Counted from the stretch's first letter, positions 24,256 through 35,114 are shown. The stretch is DNA of 64,000 nucleotides from an uncultured Ignavibacteria bacterium (GCA_937873695.1 CALMYL010000018.1:1-64000), one strand, 5' to 3'. Numbers and translations: made by a program. Notes: generated by a model not told the origin, from the sequence alone.

Positions 24256-27200
24256 CTAAACGGGATTTTCAATGGCTTTTTCGATTGCCTTATATTCCTT
24301 CTCAGGATTTTTAGCCTTGTGACGCGAGAAATATGTATATATTGCAGGCACAATAAACAGAGTTAAGAATGTCGAGAAAATAAGTCCCCCAACAATGGCA
24401 ATACCAAGCGATACACGGCTTCCTGCTCCGATACCAACAGCGATAGGGAGCGCGCCAAGCGCAGAAGCTATACTGGTCATCATAATCGGTCTGAACCTTT
24501 GGACTGCGGCCTGGTCAACGGCTTCAATGATATTCAGTCCCTCTTCTTTTTTCTGATTCGCGAATTCAACAATAAGTATAGCATTTTTGGTAACAAGCCC
24601 AATCAGCATGATTATACCGATCTGGCTGAAGATATTAAGCGTCATACCGAAGACCCACAGCGAAAGCAGCGCGCCGAATAATGCAAGCGGAACGGTAAGA
24701 AGGATTATGAACGGGTCAATGAAACTTTCGAACTGTGCGGCAAGCACAAGATAAATTATGATCAGAGCAAAGACGAAAGTAAACAGCAGGCTGGATGAAC
24801 TTTCTTCAAAATCTTTTGACTGCCCTGCAAGCGCTGTGTTAAAATCCTCGGGTAAAACATCTTTTGCAACGCGCCGCATAGCGGCAATACCATCACCTAA
24901 AGTGTAGCCCGGTGTTAACCCCGCGGTAATTGTTGCAGCTGAATACCTGTTATACCTGTATCTGGTTGTAGGCGCAGCCTGCTCGGTTAACGTAACAAGA
25001 TTATCAAGCTGTATAAGTTCACCGTTTTTATTTCTTACGTACAGGTATTTAAGGTCATACGGGTTATCCCGTTTATCTCTTGTAACCTGCCCTAAAACCT
25101 GGTACTGTTTGCCTTCCTTAATGAAGTATCCAAATCTCTGGCTGCCGAATGCGATCTGCAGTGTTGATGCAACATCGCTGAAAGATACCCCAAGATCAGA
25201 AGCTTTTTGCCTGTCAATCGAAAGATTAATTTCAGGCTTATTTATCTTCAAATTTGCGTCAACAAACTGCAGTTCAGGCTGCTTTTTCGCTTCCTCCAGA
25301 AACCTTGGAAGTATTTCAAAGAACCTGTCAAATTCAGGTGACTGTAAAACAAATTGCACCGGCTGCCCGCCGAACCTTGACCCGATAGTAGGGGGTTGTG
25401 ACGGAAATGCGCGAATACCGGTAATTGAATTAATTTCCTTTGTCAGTTTGTCATAAATCTGCTGCTGAGTACGTTCACGCTGATCAGGAGGAAGAAGATA
25501 CAGATTCATAAACCCGTTATTTGCCTGGCCCCCGGATCCTGTAAAAGTAATCGGAGTCTGCACCTCCGGGGTTGCGGATAAAACAACGTCGGTCAGTTCT
25601 TCCATATATTTCTGCATGTACTCAAAAGTTGCCCCTTCAGGCGCAGAAGCCTGGATCCTTAAATTTGAACGGTCTTCCAAAGGGGCAAGTTCGCTCTTAA
25701 GCGCAGAACCTGAATAATAGATAAGAACACCAATAACCCCTATTATGATAAATGCCAGCCATCTTACTTTCATAAAACCAACAAGCATTCTTCTGTAAAC
25801 ATCTATCATTTTAACAAAGAACGGCTCTGTGGCATTGTAAAACCTGTTATGTTTAGCATGAGCCTTCAAAAGCCTGGAGCTCATCATGGGAGTGAGAGTC
25901 AATGCTACAAATGCAGATACCAGAACTGAACCCGCTATTACGATCGCAAATTCTTTGAATAATTTACCAGTAGTACCTTCAATGAACATTATAGGCAGAA
26001 ATACGGCAACAAGCGCAATAGTTATTGATATAACCGCAAAGTATATTTCCTTAGAGCCCTTATACGCGGCTTCAATGGGATTCATCCCCTCTTCTATCTT
26101 TGAATAAATATTTTCCAGTACCACTATTGCATCATCTACAACCAAACCGATGGCAAGTATCATTCCCACAAGCGTAAGCACATTGATAGAGTACCCCATT
26201 ATGTACATAATGAAGAATGCTGAAATTATTGAAGTGGGGATAGCAACAATAGGTATTATGGTTGAGCGCCAGTCTCGCAGGAACAGAAATATGATAAGTA
26301 TAACCAGTCCGAAAGCTATAAAAATTGTTTCTTCCACTTCGCTTATGGTAGTTCTGATATACTCAGAAAAATCAAAACCTACTTCAATGTTGTAATCGGA
26401 AGGTATCTCTTTTTTGAGCTGTTCAAATCTTCTTTTGAATTCATCCGATATTTCAATGGCATTACCTCCGGGCTGCATTGTTACTGCAACACCCACACCC
26501 AGCAGACCCGCCCGTTTTAAAGATTGTCTTTCGTTTTCCGGTCCCAGGACAGCGTAGCCAATATCTTTAAACCTTATTACCGTACCGTTATTTTCCTTAA
26601 CTATCAGATCATTGAATTCTTCGGCGCTTTTCAAACGGCCCAGTGTCCTTATAGTCAGCTCGGTGTTATCACCTTCAATTCTGCCTGATGGCAGTTCAAC
26701 ATTTTCCTTTTCAAGAGCAGTTCTTACATCAAGAGGAGTAAGCTTATAAGCCGCAAGTTTTTCCGGGTCCAGCCACATTCTCATGGCATACCGGCGTTCA
26801 CCGAATATTCTCACATAACTGACACCGGGGATAGTCTGGACCCTTTCTTTAATTACATTAGTGGCAAAAGCGTTTACATCAAGAATATCTTTTGTATTGC
26901 TCTGCACATACATAAAAATTATCGGGGTATCATCAGCATCAGATTTTTGCACTACGGGGGGGTCAACGTCTCTTGGCAGGTTATTCAAAGCCCTGGAAAC
27001 GCGGTCGCGAACATCGTTTGAAGCATCTTCAAGGTTTCTTGCCAGAGAAAACTCTATGGTGATCTGGCTTTGCCCTTCACGGCTCTGCGAGGTTAAGCTT
27101 TTTATACCATCAATACCGTTCAATGATTCCTCAAGAGGTTCGGTTATCTGGGTTTCAATTACTTCTGAATTGGCGCCGGGGTAGCCTGTTGTTACAGTTA

Positions 27201-27333
27201 CTATGGGAGGATCCACACTGGGGTATTCGCGCACTTCAAGAAATGTGAACGCAACAATTCCAAAAATTATTATTATCAGAGAAAATACAATAGATAGAAC
27301 CGGTCTGCGTATAGAAGTTGCGCTTAGACTCAT
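24256..27333 (-). CDS. RND efflux transporter, HAE1 family (AcrB-like)
   Basis: The 1025-aa inner-membrane proton/drug antiporter has 12 transmembrane helices in two homologous halves. The N-terminus ATSIRRPVLSIVFSLIIIIFG is typical, as is TM4 with the proton-relay Asp pair (GLVVDDAIVVLENI). The porter segments and the C-terminal FRPIMMTSIASALGALPIA motif are also present. It extrudes toxic compounds or metabolites; the substrate cannot be predicted. The adaptor gene lies 3 bp upstream in the same operon. No TolC-type outer-membrane gene or repressor is in the window. Confidence 0.95.
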   Translation of the reverse strand: MSLSATSIRRPVLSIVFSLIIIIFGIVAFTFLEVREYPSVDPPIVTVTTGYPGANSEVIETQITEPLEESLNGIDGIKSLTSQSREGQSQITIEFSLARNLEDASNDVRDRVSRALNNLPRDVDPPVVQKSDADDTPIIFMYVQSNTKDILDVNAFATNVIKERVQTIPGVSYVRIFGERRYAMRMWLDPEKLAAYKLTPLDVRTALEKENVELPSGRIEGDNTELTIRTLGRLKSAEEFNDLIVKENNGTVIRFKDIGYAVLGPENERQSLKRAGLLGVGVAVTMQPGGNAIEISDEFKRRFEQLKKEIPSDYNIEVGFDFSEYIRTTISEVEETIFIAFGLVILIIFLFLRDWRSTIIPIVAIPTSIISAFFIMYIMGYSINVLTLVGMILAIGLVVDDAIVVLENIYSKIEEGMNPIEAAYKGSKEIYFAVISITIALVAVFLPIMFIEGTTGKLFKEFAIVIAGSVLVSAFVALTLTPMMSSRLLKAHAKHNRFYNATEPFFVKMIDVYRRMLVGFMKVRWLAFIIIGVIGVLIYYSGSALKSELAPLEDRSNLRIQASAPEGATFEYMQKYMEELTDVVLSATPEVQTPITFTGSGGQANNGFMNLYLLPPDQRERTQQQIYDKLTKEINSITGIRAFPSQPPTIGSRFGGQPVQFVLQSPEFDRFFEILPRFLEEAKKQPELQFVDANLKINKPEINLSIDRQKASDLGVSFSDVASTLQIAFGSQRFGYFIKEGKQYQVLGQVTRDKRDNPYDLKYLYVRNKNGELIQLDNLVTLTEQAAPTTRYRYNRYSAATITAGLTPGYTLGDGIAAMRRVAKDVLPEDFNTALAGQSKDFEESSSSLLFTFVFALIIIYLVLAAQFESFIDPFIILLTVPLALFGALLSLWVFGMTLNIFSQIGIIMLIGLVTKNAILIVEFANQKKEEGLNIIEAVDQAAVQRFRPIMMTSIASALGALPIAVGIGAGSRVSLGIAIVGGLIFSTFLTLFIVPAIYTYFSRHKAKNPEKEYKAIEKAIENPV

Positions 27334-27336
27334 GGG

Positions 27337-28413
27337 CTAATTCACCTTCTCCACTTTCACAGGTGAATTTTCTTTAAGTCTGAGTATATTTGTTGTTACA
27401 ATTGTATCGCCCGGCTTTACTAGGTCTGACTTTATTTCGATAAGGGTCTCGGTTCTTGAGCCAATTTCAACATCAACTAATTTTGCTTTTCCGTCTTTCA
27501 CTACATAAACACTCTGACCCTTCAGCTTTGGTATCAATGCCTCTGTTGGTATCATTATGGCATCTTTATTCTCACTTATCAGGAACGTTACATTGGCAAA
27601 TGTGCCGGGCATAAGTTTTTTGCCGGGATTATCAGTGACTGCCCTCAGAACCAAGGAACGGGTATTGTTCTCTACTTTTGGCTCTGATGCGTATACTTCC
27701 GCTTCAAACTCTCCATCAATTCCTTCAACTCTAAAACTGATCTTCTGCCCTTTCTGAAAAAGGTAAATATATTTTTCAGGAATGGAAAAATCGATCTTGA
27801 CCCTGCCGATATCCTGCATAGTTGTTAATACAGTCTGCGGAGTAACATAAGCTCCGCTGCTGACATTTCTAAGTCCAATTATACCTGAAAAGGGAGCCCT
27901 GACATATGTTTTGGAAATATCAATCCTTGTAATGGTAATTTCTGCGCGAATCTGCTCCAGGGTTGTTTCAAGCACGTCATACTCGGCCTGTGAGGTAAGT
28001 CCCTTATCAAGAAGCTGTTTTTCGCGCTCAAGTTTTGTTACGGCTAAACGTTCATCAACCTGCTGCCGCCTCAATTTTGCGGTTAGGTCATCTGAATCCA
28101 GCTTAAACAATGTTTTTCCTCTGCCTACATATGTGCCTTCTTTAAAATAGATCCCTCTAATCTTCCGGGAAACTTCGCTCCTTATTTCGGCTTCTTCATT
28201 AGCCCTGATATTGCCGATAGCTTTTATATCATTATCCAGTACTTCTGTTTTCAGGATGAAGCCGTCAACGGAAATTTGTTGTGACTGCTGGTTACCGGGT
28301 TTTTTATTAGCATCCGGTTTATCTGTTTTGGCAATAAACTTTGGAACAAAGATCAAACCCAGAATTACAAGCAATGCAAGGGGTATCGCAACATATAGTA
28401 TGGTCTTTTTCAA
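27337..28413 (-). CDS. RND efflux periplasmic adaptor (MFP/HlyD family)
   Basis: The 358-aa protein has an N-terminal membrane anchor (about 5-26) and a lipoyl-like half (IKAIGNIRANEEAEIRSEVS). A coiled-coil hairpin follows (LRRQQVDERLAVTKLEREKQLLDKG, LETTLEQIRAEI), then the second lipoyl half TYVRAPFSGIIGLRNVSSGAYV and a beta-barrel/membrane-proximal domain. It links the RND pump to an outer-membrane channel. It is first in a two-gene operon with the pump. A sequence matching TANNTTTG on the minus strand (28436-28443) may be its -7 box. Confidence 0.93.
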   Translation of the reverse strand: MKKTILYVAIPLALLVILGLIFVPKFIAKTDKPDANKKPGNQQSQQISVDGFILKTEVLDNDIKAIGNIRANEEAEIRSEVSRKIRGIYFKEGTYVGRGKTLFKLDSDDLTAKLRRQQVDERLAVTKLEREKQLLDKGLTSQAEYDVLETTLEQIRAEITITRIDISKTYVRAPFSGIIGLRNVSSGAYVTPQTVLTTMQDIGRVKIDFSIPEKYIYLFQKGQKISFRVEGIDGEFEAEVYASEPKVENNTRSLVLRAVTDNPGKKLMPGTFANVTFLISENKDAIMIPTEALIPKLKGQSVYVVKDGKAKLVDVEIGSRTETLIEIKSDLVKPGDTIVTTNILRLKENSPVKVEKVN

Positions 28414-28619
28414 TATAGAATTAGTAAATATTTATCAAAAATACATAAAATTGGTATTTAAAGAAATAGGAATTGGTTAACTACCATTAAATAATAGCAG
28501 ATATGGGTATTTAGTTCCTTTTGTTACAAGTATTTACATTCTTAAAGTATTATTAACAATGTATTTCAATATTGCACTTAATGTATTAATTTGAATCCTA
28601 AACTAATTCTGATAGATAT

Positions 28620-29351
28620 ATGAAATTAACGGGCAGAACCGCCATAATTACAGGCGGAGCGGGCGGAATAGGACTTGAGACCGCAAAATTATTCATTAGT
28701 GAAGGTGCGAATGTTCTGTTAGCCGATGTCAACGAGACATCAGGGAAGGAAGCTGCAGATAAGCTTGGAAGCAAATGCAGATTTGTGAAAACTGACGTTT
28801 CGGATAAGTCATCAGCTTACTTTTGCGTGATTGAAGCCCTGAAAAAATTCGGCAGCTTAGATATACTGGTAAACAACGCAGGAATAACAGCCGATGCCTC
28901 GCTGCTTAAAATGTCATCCGAGCAGTTTGAAAAGGTTATTGATATAAATCTAAAGGGTGTTTTTTTTATGACAAAATACGCGGCAGCTCATATGGCTGAA
29001 AATAATTACGGAAGAATAATCAACACTTCATCAATTGTCGGGATATACGGCAACTTCGGGCAGACCAATTATGCGGCATCAAAAAGCGGAGTAATAGGAA
29101 TGACAAAAACATGGGCAAGAGAGCTTGGAAGAAAAGGCATCACCGTAAATGCTGTTGCGCCCGGATTTATAGCAACTGATATGATAAGAACAGTACCTGA
29201 GAAGATACTGAATTCTATTAAAGATAGAACTCCGCTTGGAAGACTTGGAACACCTGCTGATATTGCCCGGGCATACTTATTTCTCGCATCTGATGATGCT
29301 GAATTCATTACCGGAATTACTCTGAGCGTTGATGGCGGGTTAGTTTGGTGA
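28620..29351 (+). CDS. fabG: SDR family oxidoreductase, FabG/PhaB-like
   Basis: The 243-aa NAD(P)-dependent short-chain dehydrogenase has [12 protein letters not shown] (cofactor-binding TGxxxGxG), NNAG, the catalytic Ser of [13 protein letters not shown] (YxxxK), and the C-terminal [29 protein letters not shown] typical of 3-oxoacyl-ACP reductase. It could serve fatty acid synthesis or reduce acetoacetyl-CoA; isolation from other fab genes leaves this open. Transcribed alone. Confidence 0.88.
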   Translation: MKLTGRTAIITGGAGGIGLETAKLFISEGANVLLADVNETSGKEAADKLGSKCRFVKTDVSDKSSAYFCVIEALKKFGSLDILVNNAGITADASLLKMSSEQFEKVIDINLKGVFFMTKYAAAHMAENNYGRIINTSSIVGIYGNFGQTNYAASKSGVIGMTKTWARELGRKGITVNAVAPGFIATDMIRTVPEKILNSIKDRTPLGRLGTPADIARAYLFLASDDAEFITGITLSVDGGLVW

Positions 29352-29405
29352 TGATGTTTACGGGTTGCTTGTTCCAGGTAACAGGATAACTAACATCACT
29401 TTCAT

Positions 29406-29555
29406 AATATCACCTGTTCCGGGTTTATTTATTTATGGCAATGCAAATTACAATAGTTTCACCGCTTCGCGGTTAAGGAACAAAAACTTCTAACCCTAAG
29501 GGGTGATATAATTGTAGAGTTTAGTTTTTTTTAATAACCCCGAAGGGGTGACATT
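29406..29555. repeat. Nested inverted-repeat element C
   Basis: Outer arms lie near 29406-29427 (AATATCACCTGTTCCGGGTT) and 29533-29555 (AACCCCGAAGGGGTGACATT), inverted. Inner arms are at 29448-29475 (TTACAATAGTTTCACCGC..) and 29491-29517 (..AAGGGGTGATATAATTGTAG). Architecture is the same as elements A and B. It separates the SDR gene from the converging T9SS Kelch gene. Confidence 0.8.
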
Positions 29556-29602
29556 ATTTTACATCAGTAAATTCTTTCTTGCCGGTTTGATTAGTTAATG
29601 AT

Positions 29603-30928
29603 TTACTTTATTAGCAGCATCTTAATCGTATTTGAGTACATTCCGGATACCAGCTTCGCAAAATATGTACCGCTTGGCTTATTTTCTGCGTTCCATTGAA
29701 GTGAGTAATCACCACTCCCCAATTCACCTGCAAATATATCATCAACTTTTCTTCCCATGATATCATAGACTATCAAAGACGTATATACTTTATTTAGATT
29801 GCCAGATGCAATTGAAAAATTAATTGTTGTTACCGGATTAAACGGATTAGGATAATTCTGTTTGATTGAAAATCCATCAGGAATATTATTGCCTGTCTGT
29901 ACAATTCCGGTAATGCCGGTCATTGTATCTGTAAGTATATTCACTGTGTTTGAATTGGCGCTGCGGTTTGATGTTCCCGTAGCACTTACAAACTTCCATA
30001 TGTTTCCGATGTGCACACTTGCCGCTCCGTGATCGGTCTTAGGCGCAAGCAGTGTTGGCTGCGGGGTCCATGTATTCGCTCCCGGTGAATAAACATAACA
30101 CTGGTTTGTGACAGATGACACCTGGTATCCGCCACTTACAATCACGCCTTTGTTTCCCCATGTTGCGCCGTAAATTGAATTCCTGACACCTGCCGGGTAA
30201 ACTGCCCCGCTGGAATCCCATGTAATAACGCTGCGGTCACTTTGGCTGATAACACCGCGGAAAACTGAGTTAGTTGCTGCAGGATTTGTCCAGTTTGGAC
30301 CACCGCAAACATAAACCAGCGTATCACCGGCAGCGGCAAGAACACCGCCGCACCTTGGAGCAGGCATACTGCTTGCAGGACGCCATGTGTTGCTGTTTGA
30401 GTTATACAGGTAAACATCGTTATATACTGTACCGCTAGGGAAACCCCAGCCTCCTGCACAGTAAAGCAGGCTATCCTGGTAAACAGTCACAGAATGGAAC
30501 ACTCTGCCGTAAGGCATATTTGCGCCATCTGACCATGTATTGGTCGCTAAATTATATATTTTAACCCTTGGTGTGCATTCATTTAAAGCAAGCGTATATG
30601 TACCGCCAAGACTGTATAGCTTATTGCCCATTACGGCAGCTGCGCTTATCCAGTAATTCCCGTCAGGAAAGTTGGTTAAAGTACTCCATGAATCAGCCAA
30701 AACGTTATACCTGTAAACAGTATTTGTGATGGCGTTTCCATCCTGCAGGCCGCCCAATACATAAACCCAGGCTGAATCATTTGCGGAATATCCCGCTGCA
30801 CCGGGGTATCTTACCCCAGTTGTTATCGGTGTACCTGATGTCATTAATGGAATGTATGGCGAGTAGTTCTGAGTAAAAAGACTTCCAGAAAGTATCGCAA
30901 GCAGTATCAATAAGTATAATTTTTTCAT
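29603..30928 (-). CDS. Secreted Kelch-repeat protein with T9SS sorting domain
   Basis: The 441-aa protein has a signal peptide (1-19) and at least five Kelch-type blades recognisable by the double glycine after aromatic/hydrophobic residues: YVLGGLQDGN, YSLGGTYT, YCAGGWGFP, YVCGGPNW, IVSGGYQV. They form a beta-propeller. From about residue 358 there is a T9SS C-terminal domain (NYPNPFNP..LIVYDIMGRKV..SGTYFAKL..KMLLIK). It is expected at the cell surface or in the medium; ligand unknown. Confidence 0.88.
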   Translation of the reverse strand: MKKLYLLILLAILSGSLFTQNYSPYIPLMTSGTPITTGVRYPGAAGYSANDSAWVYVLGGLQDGNAITNTVYRYNVLADSWSTLTNFPDGNYWISAAAVMGNKLYSLGGTYTLALNECTPRVKIYNLATNTWSDGANMPYGRVFHSVTVYQDSLLYCAGGWGFPSGTVYNDVYLYNSNSNTWRPASSMPAPRCGGVLAAAGDTLVYVCGGPNWTNPAATNSVFRGVISQSDRSVITWDSSGAVYPAGVRNSIYGATWGNKGVIVSGGYQVSSVTNQCYVYSPGANTWTPQPTLLAPKTDHGAASVHIGNIWKFVSATGTSNRSANSNTVNILTDTMTGITGIVQTGNNIPDGFSIKQNYPNPFNPVTTINFSIASGNLNKVYTSLIVYDIMGRKVDDIFAGELGSGDYSLQWNAENKPSGTYFAKLVSGMYSNTIKMLLIK

Positions 30929-30963
30929 TATTTTGTGCGATTTGTTAATTTAAATTTAAATAA

Positions 30964-31536
<573 letters not shown>

Positions 31537-31590
31537 TTCGCTTTTTTTCTTTCTCCGGAAATTTTGAAGACTTCTGAGGTTTTATACATA

Positions 31591-31626
31591 AAAAAAACTT
31601 CAAAAGTCATTTAGACTTTTGAAGTT
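31591..31626 (-). terminator. Multicopper oxidase gene terminator
   Basis: The 13-bp perfect stem AACTTCAAAAGTC/GACTTTTGAAGTT has a 5-nt loop and is followed on the minus strand by a T-run. Confidence 0.92.
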
Positions 31627-31652
31627 AAGTAAGCTTAATCTCAAAGATAAAC

Positions 31653-33395
31653 CTATTTAGTCAATACCAGTTTTACAGTTTTAGTAAAATTACCCGCAGT
31701 CAATTTTGCGAAGTAAGTACCGCTGGGCATAAAACCGGGATTCCATTCCGCTTCATATGAACCGGCTGAAATACTGCCTTTAAAGAGCTCTGCAACCTGC
31801 CTGCCGCGAATATCAAATATTTTCAGCGAAGCATTATCAGCAACACGCTCGGGGATATCAAACTTGATCTTTGTAGAAGGATTGAACGGATTCGGGTAGT
31901 TTTGATGCAATTCAAAACTGCGCGGCACTTCAGCGCCAATCTGCTGAATGCCTATAGGATCAATGATCTCAAAATTCAGCATCATTCCGTCATCTTCATG
32001 CTCAAGATTATGGCAATGGAAAAGATATAGTCCTTTATGATCAGTGAACTTCACCAGAACTTCAACTATTTCACCCGGACTTAAATTAACCGTATCTTTC
32101 CATCCTTTATCTGATGGCGGGAGATTCGTGCTGTTATTACGTGAAAGTACCTGCCACTGCGCCTCATGTGTATGCATCGGGTGGTAATCGGCCGTTTGGT
32201 TTGTTATCTTCCATTTTTCAAGTGAATGCAACGGAGTTTCCCAGTCAATTCTGTTTATATCAAAGGTCAGACCGTTAATTTTATGCATCGGGTGAGAGCC
32301 GCCCATGGTGAGAGTAAATGTTCTGGATGTTACAACTTCCGAAGGATCATAATAGCTGATTGGATCGAATGCCGAAGGCACAGTACCGCCCGAGGTGCTG
32401 TTATTGGTAATATCAAACCTGATGATATCAAGAGCTATACCCTGTTTGTAAGGAAGGGTGCCGCCGAAAGTGAATGCCAGAGATCTTAAAGTAACATCGG
32501 TACCTATTGTATCAGCTGAAAAATCTACAAGAATTTCAACTCTTTCACCCGGTGCAAGATTGAACTGAGTTGCCGTAACCGGTGCATCTTTTAAGCCGCC
32601 ATCAGTCGCAATAATACTGAATGATCTGTTATCTGAAAAAGCAATCCTGTATACTCGCGCGTTTGACCCGTTAAGAAGCCTGAATCTGTAAAGCGTTCTT
32701 CCTACTTCAAAATAAGCATCGGGAGTGCCGTTTACAAGTACAGTATCACCAAGATATCCCCAGGTCTGCTCTGGAGAGCCGGGATTATATGTAAAATTGG
32801 GAATATCTGCGGTCCTTCTATCCTGGATACACAACGGTACATCATATGCCCCTGATGGCAGATTATAATTTTCAGCCGGGTCACGGACGATAAAAAATCC
32901 TGCAAATCCACGGTACACCTGTTTAGCCGTAAGCATATCAGCGTGCGCATGGTAGAAATATGTTCCTCCCCTGTTTATTACGGGGAAAGTATATGTGAAA
33001 GAGGAACCGGGGTTTATTGCATCCCTTGGGTGACCATCCATGTTAGCAGGTGCGCTTACACCGTGCCAGTGAGTAGTTATAACTTCATTTAGATTATTAA
33101 TTACATTAGCAGTAAAGGTCTGGCCCTTATCAATTACAACACTAGGACCCGGGTATGAACCATTGATTGTTACAAGCTGTGTATCTTGTCCCGGCCAAAC
33201 CTGCTCGGTAGTTTCTGCAAGCGTCATATTCCCGCCATTGGTAAATACCGGAGGAAACCTTAGCGGGTTCCCCGCGCCCAGAACTTCGGTCAAAACAGCG
33301 TTCTTTTTCTCATTTGCAAATATTTGCAAAGGTTTTGGAATTGTTAATAACGCTCCTGCTGCAAGCGTCTTTATCAACATATCTCTTCTTTTCAT
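31653..33395 (-). CDS. Multicopper oxidase with Tat-like signal and T9SS sorting domain
   Basis: The 580-aa protein begins MKRRDMLIKTLAAGALL, a twin-arginine-type signal. The body has three cupredoxin domains with all copper motifs: THWHG (about 110), FYHAHAD, HPMHTHEAQW and LYLFHCHNLEHEDDGMM, whose Met would be the axial type 1 ligand. It couples oxidation of a metal, phenol or other substrate to reduction of O2 to water. From about residue 499 there is a T9SS C-terminal domain (NYPNPFNPSTKIKF..SGTYFAKL). It would therefore cross the inner membrane folded and the outer membrane by T9SS. CotA/CueO-like specificity is not resolvable. Confidence 0.92.
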   Translation of the reverse strand: MKRRDMLIKTLAAGALLTIPKPLQIFANEKKNAVLTEVLGAGNPLRFPPVFTNGGNMTLAETTEQVWPGQDTQLVTINGSYPGPSVVIDKGQTFTANVINNLNEVITTHWHGVSAPANMDGHPRDAINPGSSFTYTFPVINRGGTYFYHAHADMLTAKQVYRGFAGFFIVRDPAENYNLPSGAYDVPLCIQDRRTADIPNFTYNPGSPEQTWGYLGDTVLVNGTPDAYFEVGRTLYRFRLLNGSNARVYRIAFSDNRSFSIIATDGGLKDAPVTATQFNLAPGERVEILVDFSADTIGTDVTLRSLAFTFGGTLPYKQGIALDIIRFDITNNSTSGGTVPSAFDPISYYDPSEVVTSRTFTLTMGGSHPMHKINGLTFDINRIDWETPLHSLEKWKITNQTADYHPMHTHEAQWQVLSRNNSTNLPPSDKGWKDTVNLSPGEIVEVLVKFTDHKGLYLFHCHNLEHEDDGMMLNFEIIDPIGIQQIGAEVPRSFELHQNYPNPFNPSTKIKFDIPERVADNASLKIFDIRGRQVAELFKGSISAGSYEAEWNPGFMPSGTYFAKLTAGNFTKTVKLVLTK

Positions 33396-33578
33396 GAATT
33401 ACCTGAATGAATTTTATAATTGCTGCAAAGTTAGGGATTTTTGTTGATAGTTAAAATGGTTTAGAATCAAATAATAATTCCGCATATTCCTCTTGTGAAG
33501 TGGGTCTGCGGAAACGGGAAAGTAATATTATAAAGTTTTTAAAGTCATTATATTACAGCAAGTAATTGTAATATTGAT

Positions 33579-34790
33579 ATGAAATCCTTCAAAAGCTGCA
33601 GTATTATTATTTGTTTTACTTTACATCTGATTTCTGGTAACGTTAAATCTGATTGGATACAAGTATCTAATGGAATTACACAGTTAAATATTAATGATCT
33701 AACAGTTACGGGAAATTATATTTTTGCTGCAACAAATGTAACTGTATCGGGTGGTGGTGTCTTTAGATCTTCAAATAACGGAAATAGTTGGGAACAAGTA
33801 TACTTTACTACTACTTTGTCTTTGGCTTCTTTTGATAGTTTTGTATATCGGGGTTATCAGAATGGTTTTAGTTATTCGTCAAATTATGGTACGAACTGGA
33901 TAACTCCCGGCGGAGCCAGCAGGTGGATTACAGCTTTATTGGCTGATGGAAATTATGTTTATTCTGGATGTTATACACCAACAATTACAACTAATAGAGG
34001 AGTTTGGATTTCATCAAATAATGGCTCGAATTGGCAACAAACATCTTTAAATAATGCCAATATTTATTCGTTAACTAAAAGCAATAATTTTTTATTTGCT
34101 GGAGGAAATGGACTGTTTGTCTCGACAGATAATGGGATTTATTGGAATCTATCATTGTCAACTTCTGTTTGGGCTTTGAGCTCAAATGAGAGTAAGATTT
34201 TTGCCGGCATAGATGGCTCGCCATATGGAGTCTATAAATCTACAAATTATGGAAATAATTGGGTTTTGACATCTTTGAATGTCGGTACTCATGCATTACT
34301 ATCAAATTCAAATTACATAATTGCTGGTACAGGGAATGGAATTTATGTTTCAAATGATGATGGAAGTAATTGGATTTATCGTAATGAAGGAATGGGACCT
34401 TATTGGTTTACTTCTTTATCAATCATTAATAATTATTTGATTGCTGGAACAGATGGAAATGGTGTCTGGCGTAGACCTTTAAGTGAAGTAGTAAGTATAA
34501 AAACAATTTCAACAAATATTCCATTAAAATATGAACTCTACCAAAATTATCCTAACCCCTTTAATCCAATAACAAAAGTAAAGTTCAAAGTTCCGCTAAG
34601 AAGTTTTATACAGATCATAATTTATGATATTCTTGGCAGGGAAAAAGAAAAATTAGTTAATCAAGAATTAAGTGCTTCAGAATACGAAACCACCTTTGAT
34701 GGTTCAGATTATTCAAGCGGGGTTTACTTTTATCAATTAATTTCAAATGGTAAAAAAATTGACACTAAAAAGTTTATGATTTCAAAATAA
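33579..34790 (+). CDS. Secreted BNR/Ycf48-like beta-propeller protein with T9SS sorting domain
   Basis: The 403-aa protein has a signal peptide (about 1-24) and repeated propeller signatures of the form S(T)(N/D)NGxxW: SSNNGNSWEQV, SSNYGTNWIT, SSNNGSNWQQT, STDNGIYWNL, STNYGNNWVL, SNDDGSNWIY. The T9SS C-terminal domain starts near residue 324 (NYPNPFNPITKVKF..SGVYFYQL). The gene is visibly richer in A+T than its neighbours (many AAT, TTA and ATT codons), hinting at a different history. Function unknown. Confidence 0.85.
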   Translation: MKSFKSCSIIICFTLHLISGNVKSDWIQVSNGITQLNINDLTVTGNYIFAATNVTVSGGGVFRSSNNGNSWEQVYFTTTLSLASFDSFVYRGYQNGFSYSSNYGTNWITPGGASRWITALLADGNYVYSGCYTPTITTNRGVWISSNNGSNWQQTSLNNANIYSLTKSNNFLFAGGNGLFVSTDNGIYWNLSLSTSVWALSSNESKIFAGIDGSPYGVYKSTNYGNNWVLTSLNVGTHALLSNSNYIIAGTGNGIYVSNDDGSNWIYRNEGMGPYWFTSLSIINNYLIAGTDGNGVWRRPLSEVVSIKTISTNIPLKYELYQNYPNPFNPITKVKFKVPLRSFIQIIIYDILGREKEKLVNQELSASEYETTFDGSDYSSGVYFYQLISNGKKIDTKKFMISK

Positions 34791-34798
34791 GATTTAAA

Positions 34799-34946
34799 CA
34801 CACAATCGGGACTACTTCCTGTACTTAGTCCAGTAAGTCAGGAAAGTCCCCGGTTGTGTGGAGCGATTGAATCCCCGCTCTGAAGAGCGGGGCTAATCAA
34901 AAAATCAGATTTATTTTCTTGTCATGCTGAACTCGTTTCAGCATCT
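34799..34946. repeat. Composite hairpin mosaic, copy 1 (left of the antiporter gene)
   Basis: In order: a long imperfect hairpin (34799-34860, CACACAATCGGGACT.. to ..CCCCGGTTGTGTG), CCCCGCTCTGAAGAGCGGGG (34873-34892), then TGCTGAACTCGTTTCAGCA (34925-34943). The remaining 34947-35114 of this 324-bp gap shows no gene. The first hairpin may terminate the preceding T9SS gene. Confidence 0.8.
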
Positions 34947-35114
34947 GCTTTCATACCCGTGAATTATCGGCTAAAAGCTAAGTCGACACAACCTTCAACA
35001 TGCGCAGCACACTCTCCTTCCAAGTCGATACACCCAGCCACCGTTTTTTGCGGTGCCACTAATGTCAAAAGGGGAATTAACTAAGGCGGCATATTAAACT
35101 TTCAGAATAAATAA

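Noticed and set aside
24256-28413. Complete tripartite efflux operon
   Set aside because: Only the RND pump and adaptor are present; no TolC-like gene or regulator is adjacent.
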